Origin: Terana coerulea
Lineage: Eukaryota; Basidiomycota; Agaricomycetes; Polyporales; Phanerochaetaceae
Direction: 5' to 3'
Assembly: GCA_024811115.1 (NCBI GenBank)
Contig: JAKOGH010000548.1
Coordinates: forward strand, 1 to 11,977
DNA: 11,977 nt
A model generated the notes under the pieces. The model ran no database searches. It saw only the letters and a list, made by a program, of their open reading frames with translations, and was not told where the DNA came from. The translations under genes and the position numbers were made by a program. This document shows positions 1 to 8,950 of this stretch, piece after piece. Numbering within the stretch: position 1 is the stretch's first letter; each line of letters begins with the position of its first letter.

Positions 1-138
1 GTAGTTGTATTGTAGGAATGGCCAATGATGCTCTTGCTCTTTGAACGTGTTGTGCGTGATGCTACAAATGTCTCGGCATGACGACCAGTGTTGTCAAGGT
101 CAAATGACCGGTCAGTCAGAAATCAGTGACCCTTTGAT

Positions 139-183
139 TGACCACCTTGACTGACCCGGTCGACCGACCGGTCAAGGTGGTCA
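139..183. repeat. 13-bp perfect inverted repeat (hairpin potential)
   Basis: TGACCACCTTGAC at 139-151 is the exact reverse complement of 171-183, with a 19-nt spacer that itself holds GACCGACCGG. It lies inside the 86-426 element and is probably part of its subterminal structure. Confidence 0.8.
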
Positions 184-398
184 GAGACCGCCCCACCTTC
201 TAAACTTGGTAGTCGGATCAGTGAATGTGCGCCCTCTTTCCCACAGAGCCGGCGACGGGGCGTACGGCCCCCTGCTCACCCCATGCCATCAAGGAAATAC
301 CCTTTATGGCGAGATTTGTCATCGTCCCACGATTTTGATTGGCTGGTCGGTCAAGAGATTGGCTGACCTTTTTGACTGTCTGACTTTGTGATTGACCG

Positions 399-419
399 GT
401 CACTGACCTGGTCAGTGAC
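399..419. repeat. 21-nt palindrome, 10-bp arms
   Basis: GTCACTGACC and GGTCAGTGAC are perfect reverse complements around a single T at 409. The palindrome sits just inside the right end of the 86-426 element and reuses the element's TGACC/GGTCA motif. Confidence 0.85.
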
Positions 420-492
420 AACACTGGTGACCGACCGGTGGCGAGTGAAAAGCTGCGAGCACGCAAGTCTCCACGCGCTCAGTGAGCAACCA

Positions 493-747
493 GTGGGCGG
501 CCCGTTTCTGTTGGCCACAAAACTGTGACATAAACGCGGAAAAAGGTATACTTTTACCACAGTTCTGTGGCTCCTAAAACGATGTAAGAACCGTGGTAAA
601 ACTGTGAAGACTTGCCTTATTAGCCAAGTGGAGTCGTTTTTTCCACCAATTCAATCAGAATTCCACTGGCACAGAACCGGGATATAATTATACCTTATGT
701 GTTCGTTTATGTCACAGTTTTGCAGCCAACAGAAACGAGCCGCCCAC
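493..747. mobile_element. 255-bp MITE-like element with ~58-bp terminal inverted repeats
   Basis: The left arm 493-550 and the reverse complement of the right arm 689-747 align almost end to end. The outer 44 bases, from GTGGGCGG to ATAAACG, differ at three positions only, and the arms meet again at AAGGTATA. All three mismatches are transitions (C/T or A/G). The 138-bp core (551-688) is also fold-back: see 552-601 and the related CCAAGTGGA/TCCACTGG segments. No coding frame is present, so it would be a non-autonomous DNA element. The flanks carry a 7-of-8 direct match (CAGTGAGC at 480-487, CAGTGAAC at 749-756) that could be a worn target duplication, but it does not abut the arms symmetrically. 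Superfamily not assigned. Confidence 0.72.
552..601. repeat. Internal 15-bp inverted repeat of the MITE core
   Basis: TTTTACCACAGTTCT at 552-566 pairs with AGAACCGTGGTAAAA at 587-601 with one mismatch. A second perfect 14-nt palindrome, CCACAGTTCTGTGG, overlaps it at 557-570. Transcribed, this core could form alternative hairpins. Confidence 0.75.
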
Positions 748-3700
748 CCAGTGAACGTTCGAGACCGTGTGGTGAAGCTTCGCTGCACAGAACGGCTGAG
801 ACTGAATCTTATCTCAAGGCCGGGACCATGCTCAATCATCGACAAAGTCTCGCCCAACAGTGAGACAAGGTTGGCTGTGGAGGTGTGCGAAGCCCTGAGC
901 TAACTGGTGCCGCGACCAACCTGCGCAAAGACGAGCGTTCCGTCCACCGAGACAGCTGGCGGCTATGCCGGCGTCAGAGATTTATAGCAAGCACTGAGTA
1001 TATGTATGTATCTCTAACAAGTCCAAGAATAGGGCCTCGGATTGACTATTCAATTCGCACGGCGTACTCGGTCATTGTACCTTACACTGCAGATACATTG
1101 ATCACGATGAACATAATGCCACTAGTTTACGGTGATGAACGGGCACCGTGAAGGTGAACGTCGAGCTGAGGTTTTGGTACGATCCCGAACTACAAATCGG
1201 CAACTGGCCGACTAAGAGTCTCAGGGAGGGAATGAGCGATGCGTGCAGCAGAGACCGCCAGCCTAGCACAGCAGCGTGAGAGTCAGGACGTCGAACGAGG
1301 ACGCACGGGGACGTGGCACACGCGGTGCGCCGGCGGAAGGTATGTTAGTCTCTCGAGGGCGGGCCTAGCTGCTTTCCGTGCACGGTAGCCCACGCCCGCT
1401 GAGCAAATACTACCGACAAGGCAGCGGTACGTCCGACTCGGAGGAAGTAATGGCGCACAGCAGCCGCCGAAGAAGCGGCTGAGAGGCGAGTTGCGAGTCC
1501 GCGTTGAAGGCAGACCGAGCGTGCTCAACCGATGATGATGGGCAAGAGGTAACCGAACCTAACACAGTAGCGAGCGAGTAAGCGCAGGGAGGGCAAGCAG
1601 AACAGAACAGAACAGAACGTACAAAGCGTTATCACCAGGGGAGCTGTAGGTGCAACGCCGCCATGGCGGTGAGTACGGAGGCCACCCACGCTGCAACGTC
1701 GAGAGGCATCTGGTCGGTACGACCGTGATTAACGAGGCACAGCAGAGGCGCGTCATTCTCTGACGCGACGCCCGCATCGGGGTATCGCGTCATCGAAAGA
1801 CAGACAGCTCTGGTCGAGTTCAGGCTCGCCGCTAGTCGAGAGACGTAGAAAAAATGGCGAGACGCAGGCAGACAGCGGAGGCGTGGGGGACGGCCGCCGG
1901 ACGCATCCCTGTGGGCATGCCCGGGGTCTGAAGACTGGAAAAGTGAAGAGGGCTGTGAATGCTGCAGAACAAACCTGTGAGTACGACATGCTTATATCCT
2001 GTCGTGTTTTCTATGACGTACAGACAATGAATGTGCTGAGGCCCGGGGCTCAGCGGGCAGCATTGGACCCGCGACAGTCAGCGGAGGTGACGCTGCGGGC
2101 TCGCACGTACACCATCAGCGGGCAGGTTTGGAGGCGGCGTACTACATATCGATTTGCCTCAAGTGGAGTCTCGCATCGCAAGCGGTGTTGCAGCTACGCT
2201 ATCCGACGCATTGCACGCTGTGGCGTATGATCGCCGCTTCAGCATACAGTGCTTGTTATTGATGCAATGCGGAGAGAGTTGGTGGTCCGCTCGCGGCACT
2301 TGCGGCCGCCGTCGTTTATCGGGACGCTCCCAGTGGGCCCTACTGGTCCCAGTCATCGGAATGCCGTTCTGAGCATGATCATAGATGACGCACCTTGCGG
2401 TGGACGGTGTTGGGCCGTGTGCGTACATCGTGTTGCTATCCAACTCTATCATCTTCTCCCGGTGCTTGCCTGGCCTACGGATAGAACATGCCTCACGGTT
2501 CGCGCGGGAGAAGCCGGCGAGGAAGGGTTTGCAGCATCGGCCTGTGAAGGTACATGAGTCCACGGACACGGTGTACGGCAGAGTGTGCCTGGCATTATCT
2601 GCGAGAAGCCAGCCTAATACCCCCGCCAGCGTCGCAAGCTTCCGCCGATAGAACTTGAAAGCGTGAGTGCCCCTCCTCGGTTGTTCGAGAACGCGTTTGG
2701 AGGCAGCAAGAAGGGCGAGCCAAAACCACGTGTGAGAACACTGTGCGGAAGCGAAGAGTGTAAAAGAGGCGTACGCACCAACAAGGCGGAAAGCAGGAGG
2801 CAGAACGGATCTGGCACGCAGCACGGCGCACGTTGTTTTGGTTGCTCAACTCGTCACGTCGAACACGGTGATGGCCTCAGACGCTTTCGTATGTACACGA
2901 GTGGGATCGTCGAGGAACGGAGCTCAAAGGTCTAGATCGCCTCTCGCTATCCTCGACCACATCACGTCCAGAGACAAACTGTCGTTGGCTGACACGGTCG
3001 CACGTTGCAAATGCCCAGCACTGCAACAGCTGTAACGTTCGTCGCTCGAGACTCGCGATGGTGGCGCCGAGAGGTAAACACCAACGTCTGCTTCGACGCG
3101 TGCTCATGCTCTTGTTAAGAGCTGGCCTCGCTTCGGTCCGCCTTCAGCGCAGCGATGCTTGTGGTGCATGGCCTGGGTGCCCATGTAGGAATGCGTGTAG
3201 CCGTCTCTTGGTTTTGCTTTCTCTAAGCGCATTCTGCTCACTCGGGCAGCCCATCGAACGACTCCAAGTCAGGCACTTGTGTCTGCATTGAGGATATGAC
3301 CCACAGGGCTCAACATCAATGAACAGTCGCACGGAAAGAGGAAAGAATATTGCACGGTTTGCAAAGTTTCGGATCGCGAGGGAGTGTCTAAAGTGCGGAT
3401 CGATGAGCGTCTAGCAGTGTGCTTGATAGATCGCACACGCACGAAGGGTTCGTCTTCTAATTTAGTTGTTGTGCCTTGCGCAAGGTCTTGTCTTTGGTAC
3501 GCCTCCTGCGCACATGAGGTCGTTCAACGCCGACATCCGAGGCCTCAGGCCTCAAGTCTTGAGTGACACTGTATTTGTCGAGCGCACTCGATACAATGAA
3601 GTCGTCTCCGATTGGCTCTATGCGCAATTTTCGTCAGCACCGCTGCGTGGGTGGGCAGGTTTAAAGAGAAAATCCCCTTTGTACATTGTCGCCTAGGCAG

Positions 3701-4157
3701 TGTGAGTTACAAATGTAGGGGCTCACCGGTTCACGAGCGGACTATGTGGTACCTTTCAGCGAGTCTGAGTTCGACCTGCAGCACCCCACCCGCAGTACGG
3801 AGCATCGGTTGGACAGGAGGTTGAAGACGTCGAAATGCTGGCGGACTGAAGCCGTAGGATTGTCTAGCATCCGGTAAGCGGGACTCGAAGAGCCATAGCC
3901 TTCACAGCGACTTGATGGGCTCGCCGAGACGGAATTATCGGACGCGTATGCCGACGAGTCGAAGCTGCTCGCTGTGCCTCCATAACGACGCTCCACATAC
4001 GTACTCGATCCAGATGCGCCACAAAGCCCTGTCCCCACGCGAGTCAGCTCCACTTGCAGACCCCTGAACAGCTTCAACCTTTCTACTCCGATTTTCTAGA
4101 CATTCCGTCACGAAGATCCGGCGAGGGTAGAACGTTTTGCGTGGGCAGCTTAGCAAG
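748..4157. other. Gene-poor spacer, no gene recognised
   Basis: About 3.4 kb without a gene I can support. Open frames on both strands are short or lack ATG, overlap one another, and show no family motif, signal peptide or plausible intron chain. The longest is a minus-strand frame at 2159-2824 (221 codons, opening with GTG, not ATG); its product shows no domain. The stretch from about 1150 to 3100 is GC-rich, which lowers stop-codon frequency and explains long chance frames. The one tandem repeat is the pentamer run at 1598-1618. I see no tRNA or rRNA. It may be old, degraded repeat DNA, but that would need a database comparison. Confidence 0.6.
1598..1618. repeat. (CAGAA)4 microsatellite
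   Basis: Four exact tandem copies of CAGAA followed by C. It is a simple sequence repeat in non-coding DNA with no visible function; it could be length-polymorphic. Confidence 0.9.
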
Positions 4158-4165
4158 GCGTTGTG

Positions 4166-4945
4166 TAGTGTTGCCGCGAGGTGAGGCGAAGGCACCGTGA
4201 GGCAGCGGAGCTTGAAACCTTAGGTGCCTTGAGGCCCATAAGGTGGGGCCGTAAGGCCTGCCTTAACCTTACCTTGAGAGGATGCCGGTGATCCGGCCTT
4301 CCTTTCCAGAGAGCTAGCCATTAGACGCCGTCCGAACATATACCACTGATGCGCATGACAGAATGCGAATAAGTACACCGGGTAGAATTCCGTTTGCATA
4401 GACCAAAATATTGTAAGGAGAAAGACAAACGGCAGAAGACATTAGAGATTTTTCAGCTGCACGAAAGTGCTGGCATCTGTGTATATATCTGCAGCGAGAA
4501 GATGAGCTCGAAGCGAGCAGCACTTTCGTGGCGAGCAGGCAGTGTAGTGACATTATGCATTCGTATAAAGGGCCCAATATATTTACTATGACAAACCATC
4601 GGCCATAGAGGAAGCGGCAACCTCTCACGAGAGGTTCGGGAGTCTTGCACTCAGGCTGAGCGGCTATTGTGCTACTCACCAGTGGGTAAGGCTAACGTGG
4701 AAGACTGTTTTCTACATTTGTATGCATTCCTTTCGAGTTCATGGTATTCTTAGGAGTCCCAATAGACTGTGAGTGTACAAGAAACAAGAAACTACGGTAC
4801 TTGCAGGCGGGAGAGCCTTTAGGCCTTGAGGCCCCTTAAGGCATGGCCTTATGTGCCGTGAGGCGCCACTGCCTGCTGACAAATCAGCTTAAGGCAGCCT
4901 TACCTTGCCTTAAGGTTAAGGCGGCCTTACCTCGCGGCAACACTA
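4166..4945. mobile_element. 780-bp non-autonomous hAT-like element with 8-bp TSD
   Basis: The element begins TAGTGTTGCCGCGAGGT at 4166 and ends with its reverse complement at 4945; the 22-bp arms match at 21 positions. Immediately outside, GCGTTGTG occurs at 4158-4165 and again at 4946-4953, a perfect 8-bp direct repeat placed exactly as a target-site duplication. Short ends of the form (T/C)A-G-x-G plus an 8-bp duplication are the known signature of the hAT superfamily. About 100 bp next to each end is crowded with CCTTAAGG, GGCCTTA, AGGCCTTGAGGCC and TTAAGGTTAAGG motifs in both orientations, like the subterminal transposase-binding repeats of hAT elements. The AT-richer middle (about 4300-4800) has no transposase; the longest frame (4314-4679, minus) shows no domain. 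The perfect duplication argues for a fairly recent insertion. Confidence 0.8.
4460..4530. repeat. 13-bp perfect inverted repeat inside the hAT-like element
   Basis: CACGAAAGTGCTG at 4460-4472 is the exact reverse complement of 4518-4530, with a 45-nt loop containing TATATAT. A transcript would form a stem with a large loop. There is no direct sign of a promoter or RNA gene. Confidence 0.75.
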
Positions 4946-4953
4946 GCGTTGTG

Positions 4954-6164
4954 GGGCGAGACGAAGCTGCATCCTTTTCCCGGCGATGACGTTGCGCTAA
5001 GCTGCACGCTAGCGCCCCGGAGATCGCGGACCGCACAGCCGATCACATCTGCGCCACCATGCCGATACTCAATTTGGAATTGCAGAAACACCGTAGCGCT
5101 TATTGGCTAAGCACCTCGTTCGCTTATTTTTTCTTTCTTTTTCTCGTACGCCGTGCCCGTGCGCGTCGCCATCGGTCCAGCAGCTGAGAGTCACCAGACG
5201 CACGATTTTGAAGATCAACGCCACGCAATGAACGGCAGGTCACTTGACGGTGCTTCTTGATGAGCGGGGGCGTCTCTCTGCGCTGCATTTGATGCGCTGG
5301 CGGCTGTCGATAAGCCGCACTCGTCTCCTTTCCCGAGACCCGGTCAGCCGTCCGAGCGCCGCCAGCCATCGCCGACTCGGCATATGTTTCTGACGACAGG
5401 GCGTCGAATGCCAGGGACACACTGCCGTTGGAGTCGTCTATCACGCTTCGCGGCACGGCTGTGTGACAAGGTTGCGGGGTGCTGGCGGGCACCGCGGACG
5501 CGCACAACCGCAGCGGCGGGCAGGCGCGTTTCGACACCAGCTAACTCCGAGCAGGTTTGGACGGGCCTCCGCGTCCTCGGATTCCCAGAATGATGCAGCC
5601 GGGCGAGGCTAGGGCTCACTAGGGGAACAAAGCACATGGTGCTTCTGTTCAGGTGGGAGCGAAAATGTGCAGGAATTCATTCAAAGCCGGCCGGGTGGCT
5701 GACTGGCACGAAAAAGCTTTCGTGGCGTGCCGCTGCCTAAGCGAGCGGGAGACAAGACCCGGCGGGGCGTGACGCCGTCGGGTACAGGCGCCGCCCGGCG
5801 GCCCATCCGCCATTCCCGGTCGCTCCAACGTTTCGGCCTCTTGACTGTTCGCGTAAAGCTGGGAGGAGTGCGTTTGTTGTGTTGATTGCCAGACGCGCGA
5901 CTGCGCGAGATTGCTTGGGAAATCGTGCGCTGCGGCGACGGTGAATGAAGGAGATGTCGAGTTGCAGCCAACTGAGAGTGCGGGGCGCGCTTCGGTGTGG
6001 GGGACGATTACTGCATGCGGGGTAAGCGATCAGAGTGATGGCATCCCTGGAAATTTGAGTGCGCTACCCCACCTTCCTGTCTTGGAAAACACAGCGAGCG
6101 ATGTGGAGAACAAGATTCGGAGGTTCTGATGAGCCTGCACAGCGTAATCCGACTCACACCACTC
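4954..6164. other. Spacer and upstream region of the transporter gene
   Basis: No confident gene. It holds a pyrimidine tract on the plus strand (about 5125-5145) and a small hairpin at 5707-5724 (CACGAAA, 4-nt loop, TTTCGTG). Two minus-strand open segments (5124-5537 and 5681-5971) have GC-rich third positions but no ATG; the first is listed separately. The last few hundred bases before 6165 are the natural place for upstream control of the transporter, but I cannot point to a specific site. Confidence 0.5.
5124..5537 (-). other. Open segment, possible 3' exon of an unknown gene
   Basis: A minus-strand frame of 137 codons ending in TAA at 5124. Many codons end in G or C, as in the real exons nearby. 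The product has a Ser/Asp-rich middle (IDDSNGSVSLAFDALSS), a proline/arginine region, and a very basic tail (RARRTRKRKKK) that could act as a nuclear localisation signal. The frame opens with GTG rather than ATG; a possible splice acceptor (GAGTTAG) lies just upstream on this strand, so it would have to be a downstream exon. No family is recognised, and the basic tail comes partly from the pyrimidine tract on the other strand, so it may be chance. Confidence 0.2.
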
Positions 6165-6170
6165 TATAAA
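6165..6170 (+). promoter_or_regulatory. TATA box of the transporter gene
   Basis: TATAAA in the context ACTCTATAAAGAA, 146 nt before the chosen start codon. A C/T-rich stretch follows (about 6180-6310), typical of fungal transcription starts and leaders. Initiation about 30-60 nt downstream would exclude the in-frame ATG at 6178 and supports the start at 6316. Confidence 0.6.
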
Positions 6171-6315
6171 GAACGCCATGCGCCCCCCGACACGATCTCT
6201 GTACCCCCGCTTGTCTCTGCCACCACTTCATCCTGGTCGGCGATTCAACACTACGCACCACGGGACTTTTACGACCTCAACGACACCTTCCTCCCCTGCA
6301 CACCTCTCCACGACC

Positions 6316-8545
6316 ATGTCTAACGAAAAACTCCCCGTCAAAGAGAAGGAGAACGCGTCCGAGTCCTCTGGCAGCATCCGCCACATCGACACCGTCGGCC
6401 GCAACGTGAACGCGAAGCTCGCGAACCCGCTCGAGGGCATCCCACATGACCAGCTCATGGCAAACGCCGCCAAGTTCGCGCGCAACCACGGGCTCGGGCA
6501 CCTCGAGAACGAGTTCGCGAAGGGCGCGCTCGTCGCGCAGGACCCGGCCGCGTTCGAGAGCCTCGAGCAGCTCAGCGAGGAGGAGAAGAACATCTTCCGG
6601 CGCGAGACGACGCACCGGTGGAACCAGCCCTGGCAGCTCTACTACCTGGTCATCCTGTGTTCCATGGCCGCCCTCGTTCAAGGAGTGCGTTCACCTGCCC
6701 TGCTATCAAAGCCTCTCCGATATTGATTGATCATCTAGATGGACGAGTCCGTCATCAACGGCGCCAACCTCTTCTTTGCACCCCAGTTCGGCATTGATCC
6801 CAACTCGGGCGACTCGAATGCTGGCCGCAATCAGTGGCTGCTTGGTCTCGTGAACTCTGCACCCTACGTACGCTTTCTCACCCACCCAAAGATATGAAAC
6901 AGAACGTTCTAACGACCTTTTCTGCCAGCTTTGCTGCGGTGTCTTGTCCTGCTGGCTCACACACCCGCTGAACAACTGGCTCGGCCGCCGTGGCACCATC
7001 TTTGTGACTGCCTTTGTCTCGTTCGCGAGCTGCATCTGGCAGGGTGTCACCAACTCATGGCAGCACCTCTTCGTTGCCCGGCTCGTCCTTGGATTCGGCA
7101 TTGGCCCCAAGTCAACGACTGTCCCCGTGTACGCCGCGGAATGCGCTCCTGCGGTCATCCGTGGCGCCCTGGTCATGATGTGGTACGTGTCTATTGTATT
7201 CACCTCTTATCCGGCATCCGGCTCACCTGGCGTCACAGGCAAATGTGGACCGCGTTCGGAATCATGCTCGGAAATGTTATGGACTTGGCGTTCTACCATG
7301 TGCCCGATCCGAAGCATATCCACGGTCTCAACTGGCGTCTCATGCTTGGCAGCGTGAGTACAACTCTTACTGAGCTGACGCGCGTGCTGACAGCTTCTGC
7401 CACAGGCCGGTATCCCCGCGATCGTTATCATGAGCCAGGTGTTCCTGTGCCCCGAGTCGCCGCGTTGGCTGATCTCCAAGGGCCGCTATGACCAGGCGTA
7501 CAAGTCGCTGCTCATCCTCCGCAACACGCCGATGCAGGCCGCGCGCGACCTGTACTACATCCACGTCCTGCTCGAAGCCGAGGAAGAGCTCGGCGCGAAC
7601 AAGAACGGCTTCCTCGAGCTCTTCCGCGTGCCCCGCAACCGCCGCGCCGCGCTCGCGTCCGTCATCGTCATGTTCATGCAGCAGTTCTGCGGCGTGAACG
7701 TGATCGCGTACTACTCGTCCAACATCTTCGCGCAGTCCGGGTTCAACAACATCCAGGCGCTGCTCGCGTCGTTCGGGTTCGGGCTCATCAACTGGCTGTT
7801 CGCGTTCCCCGCCGTGTACACCATCGACACCTTCGGCCGTCGCAACCTGCTGCTCACGACGTTCCCGCTCATGGCCGCCTTCCTGCTCCTCACCGGCTTC
7901 GCGTTCTGGATCGAGCAGGCGCAGGCGCGCCTCGCCGTCGTCGCGCTCGGCATCTACCTCTTCGGCATGGCGTACTCGCCTGGCGAGGGCCCCGTCCCGT
8001 TCACGTACTCGGCCGAGGCATACCCGCTCGCAGTGCGCGACATCGGTATGTCGCTCTCAACATCAGTGCTTTGGTTCTTGTGAGTACACTCGTCACGTTA
8101 TTGTGAGCGTTGGACTGACGTGTCCTCTAGCAACTTCGTCGTCGCGATCACCTTCCCGCGACTGCTCGGTGCGTTCAGCCCGCAAGGCGCGTTCGGCTGG
8201 TACGCCGGCTGGAACGTCATCGGCTTCGTCCTCATCCTGCTCTTCGTGCCCGAGACGAAGGCGCTCTCGCTCGAGGAGCTCGACCAAGGTACGCCCTGTC
8301 CTCCCTTTCTCTATACACAGTGCACTGACGTGCGCTGCGTAGTGTTCTCGGTGCCAACACATGTGCACGCGGCGTACCAGCTCAAGGCGCTGCCGCACAA
8401 CATCAAGAAGTACATCTTCCGCATGAAGGTCGCCCCCTCCCGCCGCTGTACGAGCACGAGACCGTGGCCAGCGAGAAGAAGCACTACGCGGCCGGCGGCG
8501 GCGGGCATGCGTGAGCGCCCTGCCATATGGCGCGCTTGCCCCTAA
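6316..8545 (+). CDS. MFS sugar/polyol porter, seven exons, C-terminal frameshift
   Basis: Proton-coupled or facilitative sugar/polyol transporter of the plasma membrane, Sugar Porter family of the major facilitator superfamily. Exons read as 6316-6684, 6739-6867, 6929-7182, 7239-7353, 7406-8079, 8131-8288 and 8343-8545; the six GT..AG introns are 51-61 nt and all phases agree. A hydrophilic N-terminus of about 105 residues precedes TM1. Seen motifs: QGMDESVINGAN at the end of TM1 (122-133), LGRRG (184-188), VARLVLGFGIG (215-225), YAAE and RGAL (234-247), PESPRW (305-310), QQFCGVNVIAYY (381-392), DTFGRRN (430-436), GEGPVPFTYSAEAYP (482-496) and PETK (554-557). The start ATG has A at -3. The substrate cannot be read from sequence; inositol, hexose or quinate-like porters share this plan. 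Residues to about 598 are in frame; then the frame slips near 8433-8442. As written the stop is 8543-8545 (633 residues); a one-base-shifted frame gives PLYEHETVASEKKHY.. with TGA at 8512-8514. Otherwise intact. Confidence 0.93.
8433..8442 (+). other. Apparent one-base frameshift at a C run in the transporter
   Basis: The codons up to VPTHVHAAYQLKALPHN and FRMKV are in one frame; PLYEHETVASEKKHYAAGG, which looks like the normal family tail, is in the next, starting at 8443. Only about 15 nt lie between, too few for an intron. The C5 run 8433-8437 and CCC 8439-8441 are the obvious place for a lost base. Confidence 0.75.
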
Positions 8546-8950
8546 ATGGATGCCCCCGCCCCGTTCTGCGCGCACGCTCGTGCAGATCCGACTGCGTACG
8601 GACGGGTGGCTGGGGTGCGTTGGAATTTACGCTCTACGTAGCGTGCTGTTGTAATGCGTGCACTTCGCCACGATCCATTGTTTATTCTACACTTGCTGTC
8701 TGTTGCTGTGTAATTATAGTGTAATATTAATATTCATCTTGGAATCCGCTCATCCTACTGTCGTCGCATTTGTTGTCTCAATGTGCGCTGTGTGCTTGAG
8801 TGTGTGCTCGCGATACTGTGTGATCTGTACATGGGAGTAAGGTTGTATCTCTCAGACAATATGTGGGTGAATATGAAGGGAGTTTATTTTGTGCAACGCG
8901 AACCAATACACGCATTACGCAAGCGGTTTGTAGTTTCATGCCACATGCCG
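8515..8950. other. Tail-to-tail intergenic region
   Basis: This spacer separates the ends of the plus-strand transporter and the minus-strand propeller gene, so it should contain both 3' untranslated regions and poly(A) sites. It is clearly more AT-rich than the exons. AATATTAATATT at 8723-8734 is a perfect 12-nt palindrome with TAATTATAGTGTAA beside it, a reasonable place for transcript ends in either direction. No canonical AATAAA was seen. Frames here are tails of neighbouring ones and show no coding character. Confidence 0.6.

Larger units (their letters stand above)
86..426. mobile_element. Small inverted-repeat element, possible hAT-type MITE
   Basis: The two ends are inverted copies: 84-96 and 416-428 match perfectly over 13 bp, giving ends that start CAGTGTTGTCA. 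Beyond that the arms align with gaps, sharing TGACCGGTCA followed by a TCA/AAA/TCAG-rich stretch, so the imperfect arm is about 45 bp. Inside there are further palindromes built on the same GACCGGTCA theme (139-183 and 399-419). No open frame resembles a transposase, so if mobile it is non-autonomous. CAG-type ends with subterminal repeated motifs are known of hAT elements; assignment to hAT is inference. The flanking 8-mers (78-85 ATGACGAC, 427-434 GTGACCGA) are similar only if a one-base gap is allowed, so a target duplication is not proven. Confidence 0.5.

Noticed and set aside
2159..2824. 221-codon minus-strand open frame
   Set aside because: It opens with GTG, has no ATG until well inside, no recognisable domain and no coding-like pattern; it lies in GC-rich DNA where long chance frames are expected.
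3871..3899. tRNA-like TTCGAGTCCCGC on the minus strand
   Set aside because: It resembles a tRNA B box, but the flanks do not form a T-arm stem and no acceptor or anticodon arm is found around it.
5755..6072. GTGGGG/GCGGGG sites fitting the fungal carbon-repressor consensus SYGGRG upstream of the transporter
   Set aside because: Only a few matches in several hundred bases, about what chance gives for so short a degenerate motif.
6178..6315. In-frame ATG at 6178 as the transporter start
   Set aside because: It lies only 8 bp past the TATA box, so it should be upstream of transcription start; the added residues are low-complexity Thr/Pro/Ser. ATG 6316 has a better context and begins family-like sequence.
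6228..6681. Long antisense frames across transporter exon 1 (and again 8093-8575)
   Set aside because: They are mirror shadows of strongly GC-biased exons and give Arg/Glu-rich or Arg/Ala-rich low-complexity products.
7394..7405. Alternative acceptor for intron 4 (adds LLPQ)
   Set aside because: It keeps the frame, but the acceptor at 7405 gives GS-AGIPA, which fits the family's usual SAxIPA pattern better.
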